Shown here: positions 33,001-39,119 of the stretch, piece after piece
How the letters are laid out: the number at the start of each line of letters is the position of its first letter
Position numbering within the stretch: position 1 is the first letter of the stretch
DNA from: Halocaridina rubra
Lineage: Eukaryota > Arthropoda > Malacostraca > Decapoda > Atyidae
Assembly: GCA_037179515.1 (NCBI GenBank)
Contig: JAXCGZ010005734.1
Location: 42,501 to 106,500 of the forward strand
DNA length: 64,000 bases
Direction: 5' to 3'
Notes under the pieces: generated by a model
Seen by the model: the letters and a program-made list of their open reading frames with translations, nothing else
Database searches by the model: none
What the model was told of the DNA's origin: nothing
Program-made: the position numbers and the translations under genes

Positions 33001-33848
33001 CTTTTTTCGTCACTATCTCACTGACAACCTGTGAAGACTGTTATTTTTACCTTTTTCCAAGATTAAATTTATAATTTTTGAAACCTTTATGAATTTGCAA
33101 TTGAAGTGTTACATAAAAAATTATGAGTACCTCCTCCGTGTCGCAAAAGTCGACTAAATGGGGCAGAGTGAGAGGACTATGAATATCCTGCTATGTATTT
33201 TTTTCATAATGAGTCAAGGTCTTTGCTTTGACTCAGCCATCCCCCTTATGAGGGAGATTGTTTTTTTATACAGGTATAGATTCTTACAATGTATACTAGA
33301 TACTTCATAGGGCTTCTTAGTTTTGCTTACATTCTAGTCTTTCCTGAGGAATGTTCTTTTACAGCTTGTTTTACATTATATAACAGCAAGTGCAGCCTAA
33401 GAGAAAAGGATCCTATGACAAGTTTTGTAAAATAAATATTCATTCATGAGAAAATACACATATATTTTGTAAAATTTGTCATAAAAATATCTTCTGTTGT
33501 TGAGAAAATTCTTCCAGAGGAAAGGAACAAGACTACCTCCTCCATATTTCCTTGGCTCTCAAAAAGTCAACCTTGTAATTTCCTCCTACTAAGAGTCAAG
33601 TTTTTCGCTTTGTCTCAGCCAACCCTCCTATAAGAGGGATTGTGGCATGTATGTAGATATACTGTATTCTATAAGAAATGTTCATATAATTATTAATACC
33701 CTGGCTCTATCTGATTTAATATTTTCTCTCCTATTCTGTAGATTTTGAAGAACTGTTAGATGACAGTGAAAAGGATGACCGTCTTGATGATCATGAACAA
33801 TACCACTGCTGCTTCTTCACAACAGTAAAGGATAAATTATTTTTATAG
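16830..33848 (+). CDS. ZWILCH: ZWILCH, kinetochore RZZ complex subunit (11 exons, 5' incomplete)
   Basis: Zwilch joins Rod (KNTC1) and Zw10 in the RZZ complex, which assembles the outer corona of unattached kinetochores, recruits dynein through Spindly and supports Mad1-Mad2 checkpoint signalling. Eleven GT-AG exons join without any phase conflict into 465 codons plus a TAG stop. Compared from memory with human ZWILCH (about 590 residues), matching blocks appear in order: LPLWVVCD (human PPLWVRCD), SWKRILEI, HQMYQELMVL, NMDFTDLLW, SGVIPLQMLIEIGIEKIKRD (human [20 protein letters not shown]), QKLHVGL, PSSWEV and the final DFEEL...FFTTV. The N-terminal 80-130 residues lie upstream; one candidate exon is at 10123-10320. 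Introns range from 338 bp to 4 kb and hold repeats in both orientations. No poly(A) signal is evident close to the stop. Confidence 0.93.
17365..17545 (-). repeat. Interspersed repeat family D, minus orientation
   Basis: On the minus strand it reads CTAAATGGGGAGGAGCGGGA ... ACTCAGTCACCCT, then a terminal stem CCCT/AGGG and GGGGGATTATGG, as in the copy at 25975. Confidence 0.6.
17916..18059 (+). CDS. ZWILCH: ZWILCH exon B
   Basis: Acceptor TTTTCTAG, donor AGG|GTGAGT, phase 0 at both ends, 48 codons: GTHFYGVHHNGDSYSRIVV ... DNFDVLTLDHLKAHH. In human ZWILCH the corresponding stretch follows the PLWVRCD block and includes NLENLKNLH. Confidence 0.92.
18105..18322 (+). repeat. Interspersed repeat family C
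   Basis: Contains TTACCCTGTGGATGACCCAA, a G run, TTATCCCCAAGAGAGTAAGA and a terminal stem CCTCT/AGAGG followed by GATTGTGG and a TGTATGTATA tail. Confidence 0.7.
18417..19151. mobile_element. Tigger-like MITE with terminal inverted repeats
   Basis: CAGTGGTGACC at the left and GGTCACCACTG at the right are inverted, each flanked by TA, the target duplication of Tc1/mariner/pogo elements. The inverted repeats extend for about 40 bp with some mismatch (CCCAACCCACGAA motif). An internal segment near 18630 begins ATGGCTTCTAAGAAAG (MASKKVKSGSD), which looks like the first codons of a Tigger transposase. The rest of the gene is deleted, so this is a non-autonomous derivative of about 735 bp. Confidence 0.85.
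19548..19688 (+). CDS. ZWILCH: ZWILCH exon C
   Basis: Acceptor ATATCACTAG, donor GCA|GTTAGT, phase 0 at both ends, 47 codons with VESAVKATYTVLASED and LTCSWKRILEILTPPTL. The SW...ILxIxPP pattern matches human ZWILCH (SWSPVDEILQIPPL). Confidence 0.92.
19897..19975 (-). mobile_element. SINE family A fragment
   Basis: Only the tail half remains, minus orientation (CCCCTATTCGAATGGGG, ACACAGACCTGTTGGAG, ATTAAGGTTGGAT). Confidence 0.6.
20185..21465 (+). CDS. LINE reverse transcriptase, uninterrupted frame
   Basis: The open frame begins upstream at 20032 in unrelated intron sequence (477 codons in all). RT homology starts near 20191. Motifs, numbered in that frame: VQSGFRRGRGCIDQI, FLDLEKAYD with catalytic D117, LRQGC at 174-178, FADD at 222-225, VGKSKVM, FKYLGSVI, LRWLGHVERM and GRPRFGWMDGVRRAL near the C-terminus. 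All catalytic Asp residues are present and there is no frameshift, suggesting a recent copy. The DNA is GT-rich and T-poor at codon level compared with the surrounding intron. Confidence 0.9.
   Translation: MLLSVVGKVYGRILVNRIRDKTEYVIAEVQSGFRRGRGCIDQIFIVRQLCEKYLAKGKDVYFAFLDLEKAYDRVDREAMWNVLRLYGINGKLLHAVKSLYEGSRACVRVGNEVSEWFPVSVGLRQGCVMSPWLFNLYIDGVVREVNERVRGRGLRMVDGDDNEWELNQLLFADDAVVVADSEEKLCQLVSELGMVCERRKLRVNVGKSKVMRCTRNEDGAGLNVMLNGETLEEVNQFKYLGSVIAANGGVEADVCHRVNEGCKVLGALKGVMKNRGLEMNVKKVLYEKVVVPTVMYGSELWGMKVSERRKLNVFEMKCLRSMIGVSRLDRVRNEVVRARTGVRREIAARVYMNVLRWLGHVERMDDERLLKKVMNARVDGRNARGRPRFGWMDGVRRALNDRRMDVREASERARNRNEWQAIVTRL
20185..21735 (+). mobile_element. RTE-like LINE (family R), 5'-truncated
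   Basis: Inserted in the intron between ZWILCH exons C and D, same orientation as the gene. Homology starts inside the reverse transcriptase at LSVVGKVYGRILVNRIRD, so the endonuclease is missing. After the stop at 21465 come about 270 bp of 3' sequence ending in a CCCCC/GGGGG stem (C88-92 with G100-104 of 21600) and a GTATATGTATGTATG tail, the usual short-repeat tail of RTE-type elements. No target duplication could be fixed by eye. Confidence 0.87.
21826..21985 (-). mobile_element. SINE family A, minus orientation
   Basis: Tail CGATTTGAATGGGG, TTAAGGCTGGATGCCCGTC and a head whose minus-strand reading has an AGTGGCTCAGTGG-like A box region near 21960-21985. Confidence 0.65.
22038..22160 (+). 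mobile_element. SINE family A, partial
   Basis: Head GTGGTTAGAGTAATCCACTT, AAGTGACAGACCCATGATT and CCACCATGGGG are present. The centre is deleted and the tail lost. Confidence 0.5.
22202..22382 (+). CDS. ZWILCH: ZWILCH exon D
   Basis: Acceptor AAATTTCAG, donor AAAG|GTAAGA, 60 codons plus one base. Encodes CLKIVCSDKRSTAHQMYQEL and NGLSTGEVSWFIREDSQS, matching the [20 protein letters not shown]-type block of human ZWILCH. Confidence 0.93.
22383..23079. other. AT-rich intron sequence
   Basis: No exon, transposon terminus or repeat recognised. Confidence 0.45.
23080..23535 (+). repeat. ~41-bp minisatellite in a ZWILCH intron
   Basis: About eleven diverged units of the form TTTCTGCCACAAAACAGTTG followed by ATAGAAATTTTT. 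Many units keep both CCACAAA and GATAGAA. The frame is not conserved, so a coding role is unlikely. Confidence 0.9.
23853..23972 (+). CDS. ZWILCH: ZWILCH exon E
   Basis: Acceptor TTGTTAAACAG, donor ATGA|GTATGT. Two bases, 39 codons and one base: AQRQKRDEEGTTNFDMMVQD and NMDFTDLLWNVLM, which match the DLDFAEQLW block of human ZWILCH. Confidence 0.93.
24048..24182 (-). mobile_element. SINE family A, minus orientation
   Basis: Tail TTTCAATTGAGGTGGATTCA, AATTAAAGCGGAATGGC and a head with GAGCTACTGCAGCCC, the reverse of GGGCTGCAGTAGCTC. Confidence 0.65.
24485..24605 (-). mobile_element. SINE family A, minus orientation
   Basis: Tail with the palindrome CCATTTGAATGG, then GACACAGACGTGTTGGAGC and TATTAAGGCTGGATGACC. 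The head is degraded. Confidence 0.65.
24683..24842 (+). mobile_element. SINE family A
   Basis: Head GTTGCAGTAGCGCAGTGGTT (A-box-like), B-box-like GTGTTCAAGCC, centre GTTAGGACATCCAG and tail GGGATCAATAGTGATACAAA. One of the more complete copies. Confidence 0.72.
25321..25424 (+). CDS. ZWILCH: ZWILCH exon F
   Basis: Acceptor TACTCTTCAG, donor CAA|GTAAGT. Encodes CESYSDLKQNLHLVFITIAY and GQVRPQIHVRNKTQ, corresponding to the SYQDLVKCFTLII...GDIQPWLH block of human ZWILCH. Confidence 0.93.
25480..25678 (+). repeat. Interspersed repeat family C
   Basis: Contains TGCCCTGTGAGTGACCAAG, TTTATCCCCAAGAAG and the terminal CCCCC-TTACAA-GTGGG stem (one mismatch) with a TGTATATGCA tail. Confidence 0.7.
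25790..25850 (+). mobile_element. SINE family B, 3' fragment
   Basis: Only CAACCGTCCTAGCCCTTAG and GTGACGTAAAACCGAAT, the family B end, remain. Confidence 0.65.
25975..26160 (+). repeat. Interspersed repeat family D
   Basis: Contains CTAAATGGGTCAGAGTGAGG, GAACTGAAAATCCC, ACTCAGCCACTCCC and a terminal CTCCC-TTATAA-GGGGG stem followed by a TATTATATGTAAATA tail. Confidence 0.7.
26405..26530 (-). mobile_element. SINE family A, minus orientation
   Basis: GAGCCGGGGGATTAAGGCTG, the ATGCC..TCCT centre and GATCGAATC (B-box side) are preserved. The palindromic tail is missing. Confidence 0.6.
26636..26768 (+). CDS. ZWILCH: ZWILCH exon G
   Basis: Acceptor GATTTGTAG, donor CAAG|GTAAGA. Encodes GILARGLMRGQEELPD and SGVIPLQMLIEIGIEKIKRD, the most strongly conserved block of the protein in comparison with human ZWILCH. 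Confidence 0.95.
26795..26890 (-). mobile_element. SINE family A fragment
   Basis: Tail portion only: TGTCACTATTAATCCCCAG, GGGGGTCGGACAAAGAGGC. Confidence 0.45.
26951..27073. repeat. (TG)n/(TA)n compound microsatellite
   Basis: TGTTGTTGTTG and TG repeats pass into a long TA tract containing a short TATAATATATTATA palindrome. Confidence 0.97.
27478..27560 (+). repeat. Family D fragment
   Basis: CACCTAAATGGGGTTGGGTG and GAACTGAAAATCCCCCCTTC match the 5' half of family D at 26020. Confidence 0.5.
27714..27840 (-). mobile_element. SINE family A, minus orientation
   Basis: GTGTCATGAATCCCCAAATG, ACACAGACAGGTCAGAACTG and GTAAGTCTGGATTCCC. The head is decayed. Confidence 0.6.
27983..28617 (+). repeat. 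Tandem duplication, unit 1 (~635 bp)
   Basis: Begins TAGGATGCTTAGACACC and ends ...CAACCAGGGGAAAATA. It matches 28618-29285 nearly throughout. It holds no exon and ends in a family D-like segment. Confidence 0.92.
28618..29285 (+). repeat. Tandem duplication, unit 2 (~665 bp)
   Basis: Begins TAAGATGCTTAGACACC. It carries extra short insertions compared with unit 1, for example around 28917-28965, which explains the length difference. Confidence 0.92.
29290..29650 (+). mobile_element. LINE 3'-end fragment, Jockey-like
   Basis: CATCTCTGATTCTCTTTGC ... CTTGCCTGTCCCAGTATCA and an A tail (29638-29647) parallel the 3' untranslated end of the family J copies. The short coding trace upstream is too decayed to align. 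Confidence 0.5.
29925..30122 (+). mobile_element. SINE family B, first of three in a row
   Basis: Begins GGCGTTGTAGCCAAGTTGG, whose TAGCCAAGTTGG fits the tRNA A-box pattern, and GGTTCGAGACC, one base off a B box. It continues with GGGTAACGGTCGC, a CCTT...AAGG stem and GTGATGTAAAAACC, ending in an ATCATCAT tail. Confidence 0.82.
30123..30308 (+). mobile_element. SINE family B, second of three
   Basis: Head partly lost (GGGGTGGTAGTGAGTGAC). It contains CCTTC-GAAA-GAAGG, GTCCGTGACGTAAAAAC and an ATCATCATT tail. Confidence 0.8.
30309..30512 (+). mobile_element. SINE family B, third of three
   Basis: CTATGGCTTGGTTGGTAGTG, AGTTCGAGACCCACC, GGGTAAAGTC and ACATGACGTAAAACC, ending ATCATCATG. The hairpin has decayed to CCTTTAAAATAAGG. 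Confidence 0.8.
30520..30690. repeat. Family D-like repeat
   Basis: Contains GCTGAGTCAAAGCAAAAAC, GGATTCCCAGTCCTCTTGC and ATGCAGGGGAACATGG, as in the ends of the duplication units at 28535 and 29190. Confidence 0.5.
30720..30892 (+). CDS. ZWILCH: ZWILCH exon H
   Basis: Acceptor TCCATCCAG, donor CAG|GTTAGT. Encodes GELVTGDQLLWFVNNEDESF, MISLLQKLHVGLQ and LHTYLNLPPASLAHFTAQ, matching the GQELASLNHLEYFI...VQKLHHIL block of human ZWILCH. A second in-phase donor, CAG|GTGTGT at 30827, would shorten it by 22 codons. The longer form keeps the length seen in the family. Confidence 0.92.
31231..31322 (+). CDS. ZWILCH: ZWILCH exon I
   Basis: Acceptor TACTTTTAG, donor CGG|GTGAGT, ending with two bases of a split Gly codon. 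Encodes ALTQLREENSGAPYIFNMKL and DTHTVHTLLNG. It corresponds to the segment before the RPxxW block. Confidence 0.9.
31435..31745 (+). pseudogene. RTE-like LINE C-terminal remnant
   Basis: Broken frames give FGNMERMNEE, then RPRGRPRMR and KNKVVRALDKRG. They resemble the (F/W)GHVxRM...GRPRxRW...V..L..RG tail of family R LINEs (compare 21255-21450). It has no catalytic region. Confidence 0.55.
31775..32010 (+). repeat. Interspersed repeat family C
   Basis: Contains CTTTATCTCCAAGG, TAGTGTGTGCTTTAACTAAG and a terminal CCTCC-ATACAA-GGAGG stem, then GATTACAGCC and a CCTATGTATACC tail. Confidence 0.7.
32016..32045. repeat. Short (TA)n tract
   Basis: Follows directly on the family C tail and may have grown from it. 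Confidence 0.85.
32285..32362 (+). mobile_element. SINE family A, tail fragment
   Basis: AATTCCTCAGCTCCAACCTG, GTGTCC and the perfect 14-bp palindrome CCCATTCGAATGGG, then GTAATACTGACA. Confidence 0.6.
32600..32715 (-). mobile_element. SINE family A, minus orientation
   Basis: TTATTAATCCCATTCACATG, GTGGACACAGACAAGTTGGA and AAATTAAGGCTGGA, then a decayed head. Confidence 0.6.
32875..32981 (+). CDS. ZWILCH: ZWILCH exon J
   Basis: Acceptor TTTTTTTTACAG, donor TGG|GTAACT. Encodes LRPSSWEVHLESSHVKYSKS and LVCHISQNPLIKFGL, matching the PQKWRVEIYSG...SDSSPIDHLNF block of human ZWILCH. Confidence 0.93.
33125..33290 (+). repeat. Family D repeat
   Basis: CTAAATGGGGCAGAGTGAGA, TTTGACTCAGCCATCCCCC and a decayed terminal stem, with a GGTATAGATTC tail. 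Confidence 0.6.
33515..33665 (+). repeat. Family D repeat
   Basis: TCTCAGCCAACCCTC and a terminal CCCTC-CTATAA-GAGGG stem (33623-33638), then GATTGTGG and a CATGTATGTAGATATAC tail. Confidence 0.65.
33742..33848 (+). CDS. ZWILCH: ZWILCH terminal exon K
   Basis: Acceptor CTATTCTGTAG; the exon ends in TAG at 33846-33848. Encodes DFEELLDDSEKDDRLDDHEQ, CCFFTTV and KDKLFL. In human ZWILCH the last residues likewise run PDFSEL ... RIFFTNMV. No AATAAA follows within the next few hundred bases. Confidence 0.93.
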
Positions 33849-33969
33849 TCAAAGAATTTTATTCATGATTGATGTCACAAGGTATCTTTTTTGCTTTGTT
33901 TTGTAAAACGATTTTAGCTATTGTATTTATCTTTATAGTGTGCATCGTTTTATCTTGTACATTTTGGCT

Positions 33970-34190
33970 CATGACCAAGGGTAAACAAACATGTGTGAGC
34001 AGGGGAATTAAGACTGGATTCTCTTGCTTGAAGTAAGGCCTGCAGTAGCTCTATGATAGAGCAAATGGTGTTGGTTCGAGGCCACCACAGAGCTTCATGT
34101 GGAGTATCCAGCCTTAATCCCCCAGCACAAACATGTCTGTGCCCACCTCCAGTCAGGTGAGGACTAATTGTGACACAAGAAACTGGGTTA
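33970..34190 (+). mobile_element. SINE family A (complete copy preceded by an inverted half copy)
   Basis: From 34035: CTGCAGTAGCTCTATGATAG (A-box-like), GTTGGTTCGAGGCC (B-box-like), TATCCAGCCTTAATCCCCCA and TGAGGACTAATTGTGACACA. Bases 33970-34030 resemble the middle of the same SINE in reverse. Confidence 0.65.
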
Positions 34191-34999
34191 CATTTCGTTG
34201 CTTGAAGTAGGAGTTTAATATGGGGCATATGGAAGCAGGGGGCCTCACAGTTTCACCCAGAAATTCTTTTCTTACCACAAAATAGCTGGAAGAGGCAACA
34301 GCATATTTAAGTTTTGGGAGAAAAAAAAAAAAAAAAGCCTTGCTGTTTTTGCCATTTTGTGTTACCATGAACTAAAATGGGTAAATAAAAATCCTGTCGT
34401 TTTACCATTTTCTGTGTCACCATTAATTCCTACTCAAATGGGGGTGGACACAGAATCCTATTAGACTGAAATTATTTAGGGGTTATCCATTCCCACATTC
34501 TGGAATATATTTTTGATGCTAAACAGGCAATGAAACCACTTCCTTTGTATTTTTTTCCCACAGTTGTGAAAACCCTGCTAGCTTTTGTAGGATCAAATAT
34601 TTTGTATGAAAACATACGAAAATTGCCAGGATATTTGTCAGTGTCATATGGTATATTATTAATTTTTTTTTTACACATGCAAACTACATATTGTTTAATA
34701 ATACACATGTGTGAAAAATACTTTTAATCACTCAGAACACATACAGATATTAATTACATTTCTGCTGCAAAATGTATTTATTCTACTTGCGATACAGGTT
34801 ACAAAACTGTTAAACATTTGGGTAATAAGGGTTAGTATAATTATTTTTAGAAATATTAACTCTGTAATCTACTTTTCCATAATATTCATATAAAATTGGA
34901 AGTCAAAATATTCATAGAGAAGTAAGTTATAATATTCATATACAAGTAAAAGTGCCTTTTAAAATGTTATATCTTTTTACAAAACCTTTTCACTTAATT

Positions 35000-35190
35000 C
35001 TAGCAAAGCACCATTCGTGGAATCAGAAGATCTTTCCATATGTAAAAACACACAACCCCTTTCACTCCAAAGACGTCTCTGAACTTCACAGTGCAATCGT
35101 GTGTGGGTGAAAAAACTAAACCATTATATGGGATAGCCATTACAGTACATGTGCTCTCGAGCTTATATGATGCTAGGTAAGACCTTGAGT
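35000..35190 (-). CDS. Unassigned minus-strand open segment
   Basis: The minus strand reads LASYKLESTCTVMAIPYNGL, FSPTHDCTVKFRDVFGVKGV and CFYIWKDLLIPRMVLC, then a stop. Composition is protein-like, with varied residues and no low complexity. An AG lies at the upstream edge, so it could be a last exon or a transposase remnant. The open segment at 35675-35938 on the same strand (CHKTTDRWCESVQNKKSG, GYGYLIIWHRVWKK) may belong with it. I recognise no family. Confidence 0.2.
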
Positions 35191-35209
35191 TTGTTTGCCG
35201 TTTTGTGCC

Positions 35210-35362
35210 CCTATTAATCCCTACTGGAATAGAGGTGGACACAGACTGGTTGGAGCCGGGGAATGAAGACTGGAAGCCTTTCCTAATATCCTATGGTGAG
35301 CTTGAACACTGGGTTGTTACTTCCTGAGTCCTGCACTCTAACCACTGCGCTACTCCAGTCCC
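35210..35362 (-). mobile_element. SINE family A, minus orientation
   Basis: ATTAATCCCTACTGGAATAG, GTGGACACAGACTGGTTGGA, GAATGAAGACTGGAAGCC, and a head with AACCACTGCGCTACTCCAG, the reverse complement of CTGGAGTAGCGCAGTGGTT. Confidence 0.7.
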
Positions 35363-36309
35363 TTAGCTTAGACCTCCAGTAATTGCAATTAATAATCTGT
35401 ATATACGAAATCCATTTGGAATATCATAGTCTGAAAACTCATGGGTGCGTGCATAATAAAAAAAAGAAAAAAGAAACTAAGAGTGAAAAAGTGCCATGCT
35501 ATCTATTGTGAGGTGCTATAAAACTTATGTAGACCAAACATCTGAAGTATATGTTCCTTGGGGTGAGACACTTTATTAACACATTGGGGGGTGAGCCAAT
35601 TTACAGACATGACGGATTCATAGAAGGTACATTGCTCTAGTACATAGAGTTCAGCTTAAACAGACTCCTCACTCTCAATAAATTCTCCCTACCTGTTGCA
35701 AAAGCACCACCTTAGGCATAATAGACATACTTCTTTCAGTAGCCTCTTTTTTCCAAACACGATGCCATATTATGAGGTAGCCATAACCAAGCAAGAAAGG
35801 TCGGCAGCCTGACTTCTTATTTTGCACACTTTCGCACCATCTATCAGTTGTCTTGTGGCAATTAAAAAATTTAGGATGGATGGTATTCCAGCCCTTCATT
35901 TTCTTATCCCTTTTAGTTAGCCCATATGACATGCACATAATTTACAATTTTTCTATTGGAGCTAAGCGATTTGTAGTGCAGGTATTGTAACAGTTTTCTT
36001 TTTCTAGCGTGTGTAGTGTTGTAATCTTTTGTGCATTGAGACAACCTATTTATAGATCCTCGGGGGATTGGTGCTTGATTCCCGGTTAATATTATCCCTT
36101 TTAAAAGTATCTTTGTATATTATTTTTGAAATGTTAATGTTTTTAACTAAATAGTCTTCCTCTTTGTTCCAGAATTTAGTTTTCTATCCAAAGAGGCTAT
36201 ATTGTATCATTTGAAGTATGAAACCTTCAAGGTCTTGTGTTCTCTTTGCATTAAAGGAGTTTTGGAGTGCTAACTGAACAGAAAAAAATATGAGGACTTG
36301 GTATATCGA

Positions 36310-37195
36310 ACGATGCAGTATGGTTGTTCTGTACTACTATAAAATTTTTCATTTGCTTCTATGATTAAGAAAAAAAAAAATGTCCTTGGACACAAGCAAG
36401 AACTTACTAACTGAAATTATCAAGATAGTTTTAAAATATATGCAGTTAATTGAGACTCACCTGTATACAATTGTCCACCCAAACCAGATCTGCCTCTTAA
36501 GACTTTTGTACAAGAAGATTTCTGAATATCGACACCTTGAATATTTTAGAGATAAATGTTTTACATGAAACATGTAAATGTTTGAACAGTGATAACGAAC
36601 CTTGGATTTAGTATTGAGACAATACAAATTGGCCATGGACACCTTTGCGATGGAAAGAAAAGTAGAAAGTAATTACTTCAGAGTTAGTATTGATCTTAAC
36701 TCCGGTACCTGTTCTATGATACAATTCACTCCAACAACAATCTTATGTTTGATGCCTCAAACATAAGACCAAAGCCACATACTGGCTTCAAAGTTTGCCG
36801 ACTCCTCTCTTGAAGATATCAAATGACTGTTAACATTTAGACCACTGGATTCCCTTCCCTGTTCATCCAGATAGTTATTACTCTACATTAGGGAAGTTAG
36901 GATTAATATTTTGACTATACACCAGTGCACCTTTGATGCATACCTAAATAGTATTTAAGTGATCCTAGCAGTGTCCAGTAATAAAAATTGAAGAGTGCAA
37001 TGAGGAATGGAAGAAACTTCAGTAAAGACACTCACGACTGTGCATTATCAATTAGGTGACCCAGAATTCTAAGCAAAAATGACACCTTACAAGATAGCTT
37101 TCAAAGGGTTCTCCATACTGCCCACTACAAGCTGTGAAAATAGTGTGTGATATATTCAGATAAGTATATAGTGAGTCCATCCTGTCTAAATATTT
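36310..37195 (+). repeat. Long inverted repeat, left arm
   Basis: Aligns in reverse with 37260-38180. Anchor pairs from outside inwards: TTTTTCATTTGCTTCT / its complement at about 38125; CCTGTATACAATTG near 36458 / 38020; CAGATCTG near 36485 / 38000; CCTTGGATTTAGTA near 36600 / 37830; AAGCCACATACTGG near 36772 / 37665; CACTGGATTCCCTTCC near 36841 / 37590; AATGAGGAATGGAAG near 36999 / 37440; TTAGGTGACCC near 37053 / 37400. No stable ORF. Confidence 0.88.
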
Positions 37196-37259
37196 TAAAG
37201 GTATGGGCCTTGTGTTCAGCAAGGTTTCACAATGACATCCTCATTAAAGTATACATATA

Positions 37260-38180
37260 TAATGGCTTACAATATACTTGTCTATATTTCATGAATGTTT
37301 TCATATCTTGTGATGGATAGCAGAGAGAACCAATTATAGGCAATATTACAAGAAGTGTCCTTGTTCAAGGTCTTAATTTTGGTTAAGAATAAAGGGTCAC
37401 CTAACTAATAATAGACAGACATGAGTGGTTCAAGTTTCTTCCATTCCTCATTATTTTTTTCACACTTACTTTAATGGCCATTGCCATGATAACTAAAAAT
37501 ACTCTTGGAATTCAGGTCAGACATGGATTGGTCATAATCCATTGATTCTAAAAGCGACACTGTTGGGCTTTAACGATCTGGAAAAGTGGGGAAGGCAATC
37601 CAGTGATCAAGGAGAAACTAAAACTGCAAGAGGTAGGTTGGCAACCTCTATATCTTTATATCCAGTATGTGGCTTGGGTCTTACGATGGATGCCTTATAA
37701 TTATGGATTACTGATGGAATGAACATGATAAAACTGGTACTGGAGCAAAGAATAATTCTATTACTGGTAGTTAATTCTGGGGTTTTCTTCTTGACAATTT
37801 ATTCAAGGGCAAAATGTATTTGCCTCATTACTAAATCCAAGGCTCATCATGGATCTTTTGACTACTTCATATTTCAGATGATTTTCTTCATAAAAGCTAG
37901 ACATGCAGGTACAGGATCAGAGAGGAGGAACACTGAAAGCTCTCTACTGTTAATCTTTAAGATAGCCAATGTTTTGATATTCAGACATTCCAGGATGCAG
38001 ATCTGGATTGGGTGGATTATTGTATACAGGCAAGTCTCTGGGTTAACTTCATCCCTTTTAAAAATGCCTTGATCATTTCAACTGGTAAGTGCTTACTTGT
38101 GTCACAGCATTGTTTTTTATTATCAGAAGAGCAAATGAAAATATTTCATATTAATACATAAGTTATGTTGCACTGCTCAA
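37260..38180 (-). repeat. Long inverted repeat, right arm
   Basis: Reverse-complement partner of 36310-37195, separated by about 65 bp. The arms are diverged by point changes and small indels but collinear over about 0.9 kb. Neither arm shows LTR ends, TIR boxes or a tail that I recognise. Confidence 0.88.
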
Positions 38181-38760
38181 AATACTACTACTAATATTGT
38201 GCCTTTTTGTTCAGTCATCACCTTACAACTACTCTTATACAAAGAGATCACAAGAATAAGATAAGCTCGTGCACCAAGTGTTACAGTATGACAATCATGT
38301 ACAAATTTATTGATTTTTTTTTTTATTTCTCTTGATTAAAAAAAAAAAATGCATATTTAAACAAACAGGAATGCAAGCTGGGTAAAAATATTAAGATTCT
38401 TGAGGTACAGTGCCAAGACAATTTGAAAAGGACAATTTAAACTGGAATTAATTTGTATTCAGCACTCCCCAAAGGTATATAAATAGGTAATTTCAATGAA
38501 TAAAAGATTAACGCTCTACAATATCTAGAAAAAAGTTATATATGTGAATGTCATAAGAGCCAGTTTTTTCAATGCTACAAAACAATTGATGGATGGAGTG
38601 ACAGTATGTAGGATATGAGGAGGCCCTAATGCCTACCTTTGTTGTTAAGTAATGTCTACCCTACTAATTTTGCATGATATGACATGTACGCGAAATAATT
38701 TGTTGCTACACGGAGTACTTTGAAAATCCGTCTAATCTGATTTTAAACTTTCCAGGCAGG
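38181..38760. other. Intergenic spacer
   Basis: T and A homopolymers around 38318 and 38338. No gene recognised. Confidence 0.4.
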
Positions 38761-38763
38761 TAA

Positions 38764-39063
38764 TTGACCAACAAAGTTCATCTTGTGGTAAACTCTTACT
38801 CAGTAGATGGAAATATTTTTGAGTCTTCTTTTGAAGGATTACATCATTTTCTTGTTCCCATACTCACCCTAAAGCAGAAGTATAAATCGCGGCACGGCAG
38901 GAGGTATCTCTATTTGTGGTCACAGTGCAGCGATGATTCCAGAGACTACAAACAGTATTATTCACCGGATAGGAAACCATCGTCAGCACCCACTGAAAGC
39001 TTATGGAAACCAGATCTGTACAAGATAAACCTCAGTCAGGAAGACCTCCGTGTGGGGGAGTGA
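38764..39063 (+). CDS. Unassigned open segment, possible 3' exon
   Basis: About 90 codons with protein-like composition (EGLHHFLVPILTLKQKYKS, YLYLWSQCSDDSRDYKQYYS, KPDLYKINLSQEDLRVGE) ending in TGA. The first codon is not ATG and an in-frame TAA lies just upstream, so it could only be real if an acceptor inside the segment is used. No family recognised. Confidence 0.2.
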   Translation: MTNKVHLVVNSYSVDGNIFESSFEGLHHFLVPILTLKQKYKSRHGRRYLYLWSQCSDDSRDYKQYYSPDRKPSSAPTESLWKPDLYKINLSQEDLRVGE

Positions 39064-39119
39064 GGAGGATGTTGAAACTCTGCGAGATGTTTGTCCATGG
39101 TTAAGAAATGTTTATTCAG

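Larger units (their letters stand above)
34191..36309. other. Downstream intergenic region
   Basis: Holds an A16 run near 34321, SINE A pieces at 34413-34470 and 35210-35362, and two short minus-strand open segments (35000-35190 and 35675-35938) that I cannot assign. No splice-consistent gene is apparent. Confidence 0.45.

Noticed and set aside
16830..33848. First guess of an uncharacterised C12orf4-type protein
   Set aside because: Block-by-block comparison, especially PLWVxCD, SGxIPxQMLxEIG and the FFT end, fits Zwilch throughout.
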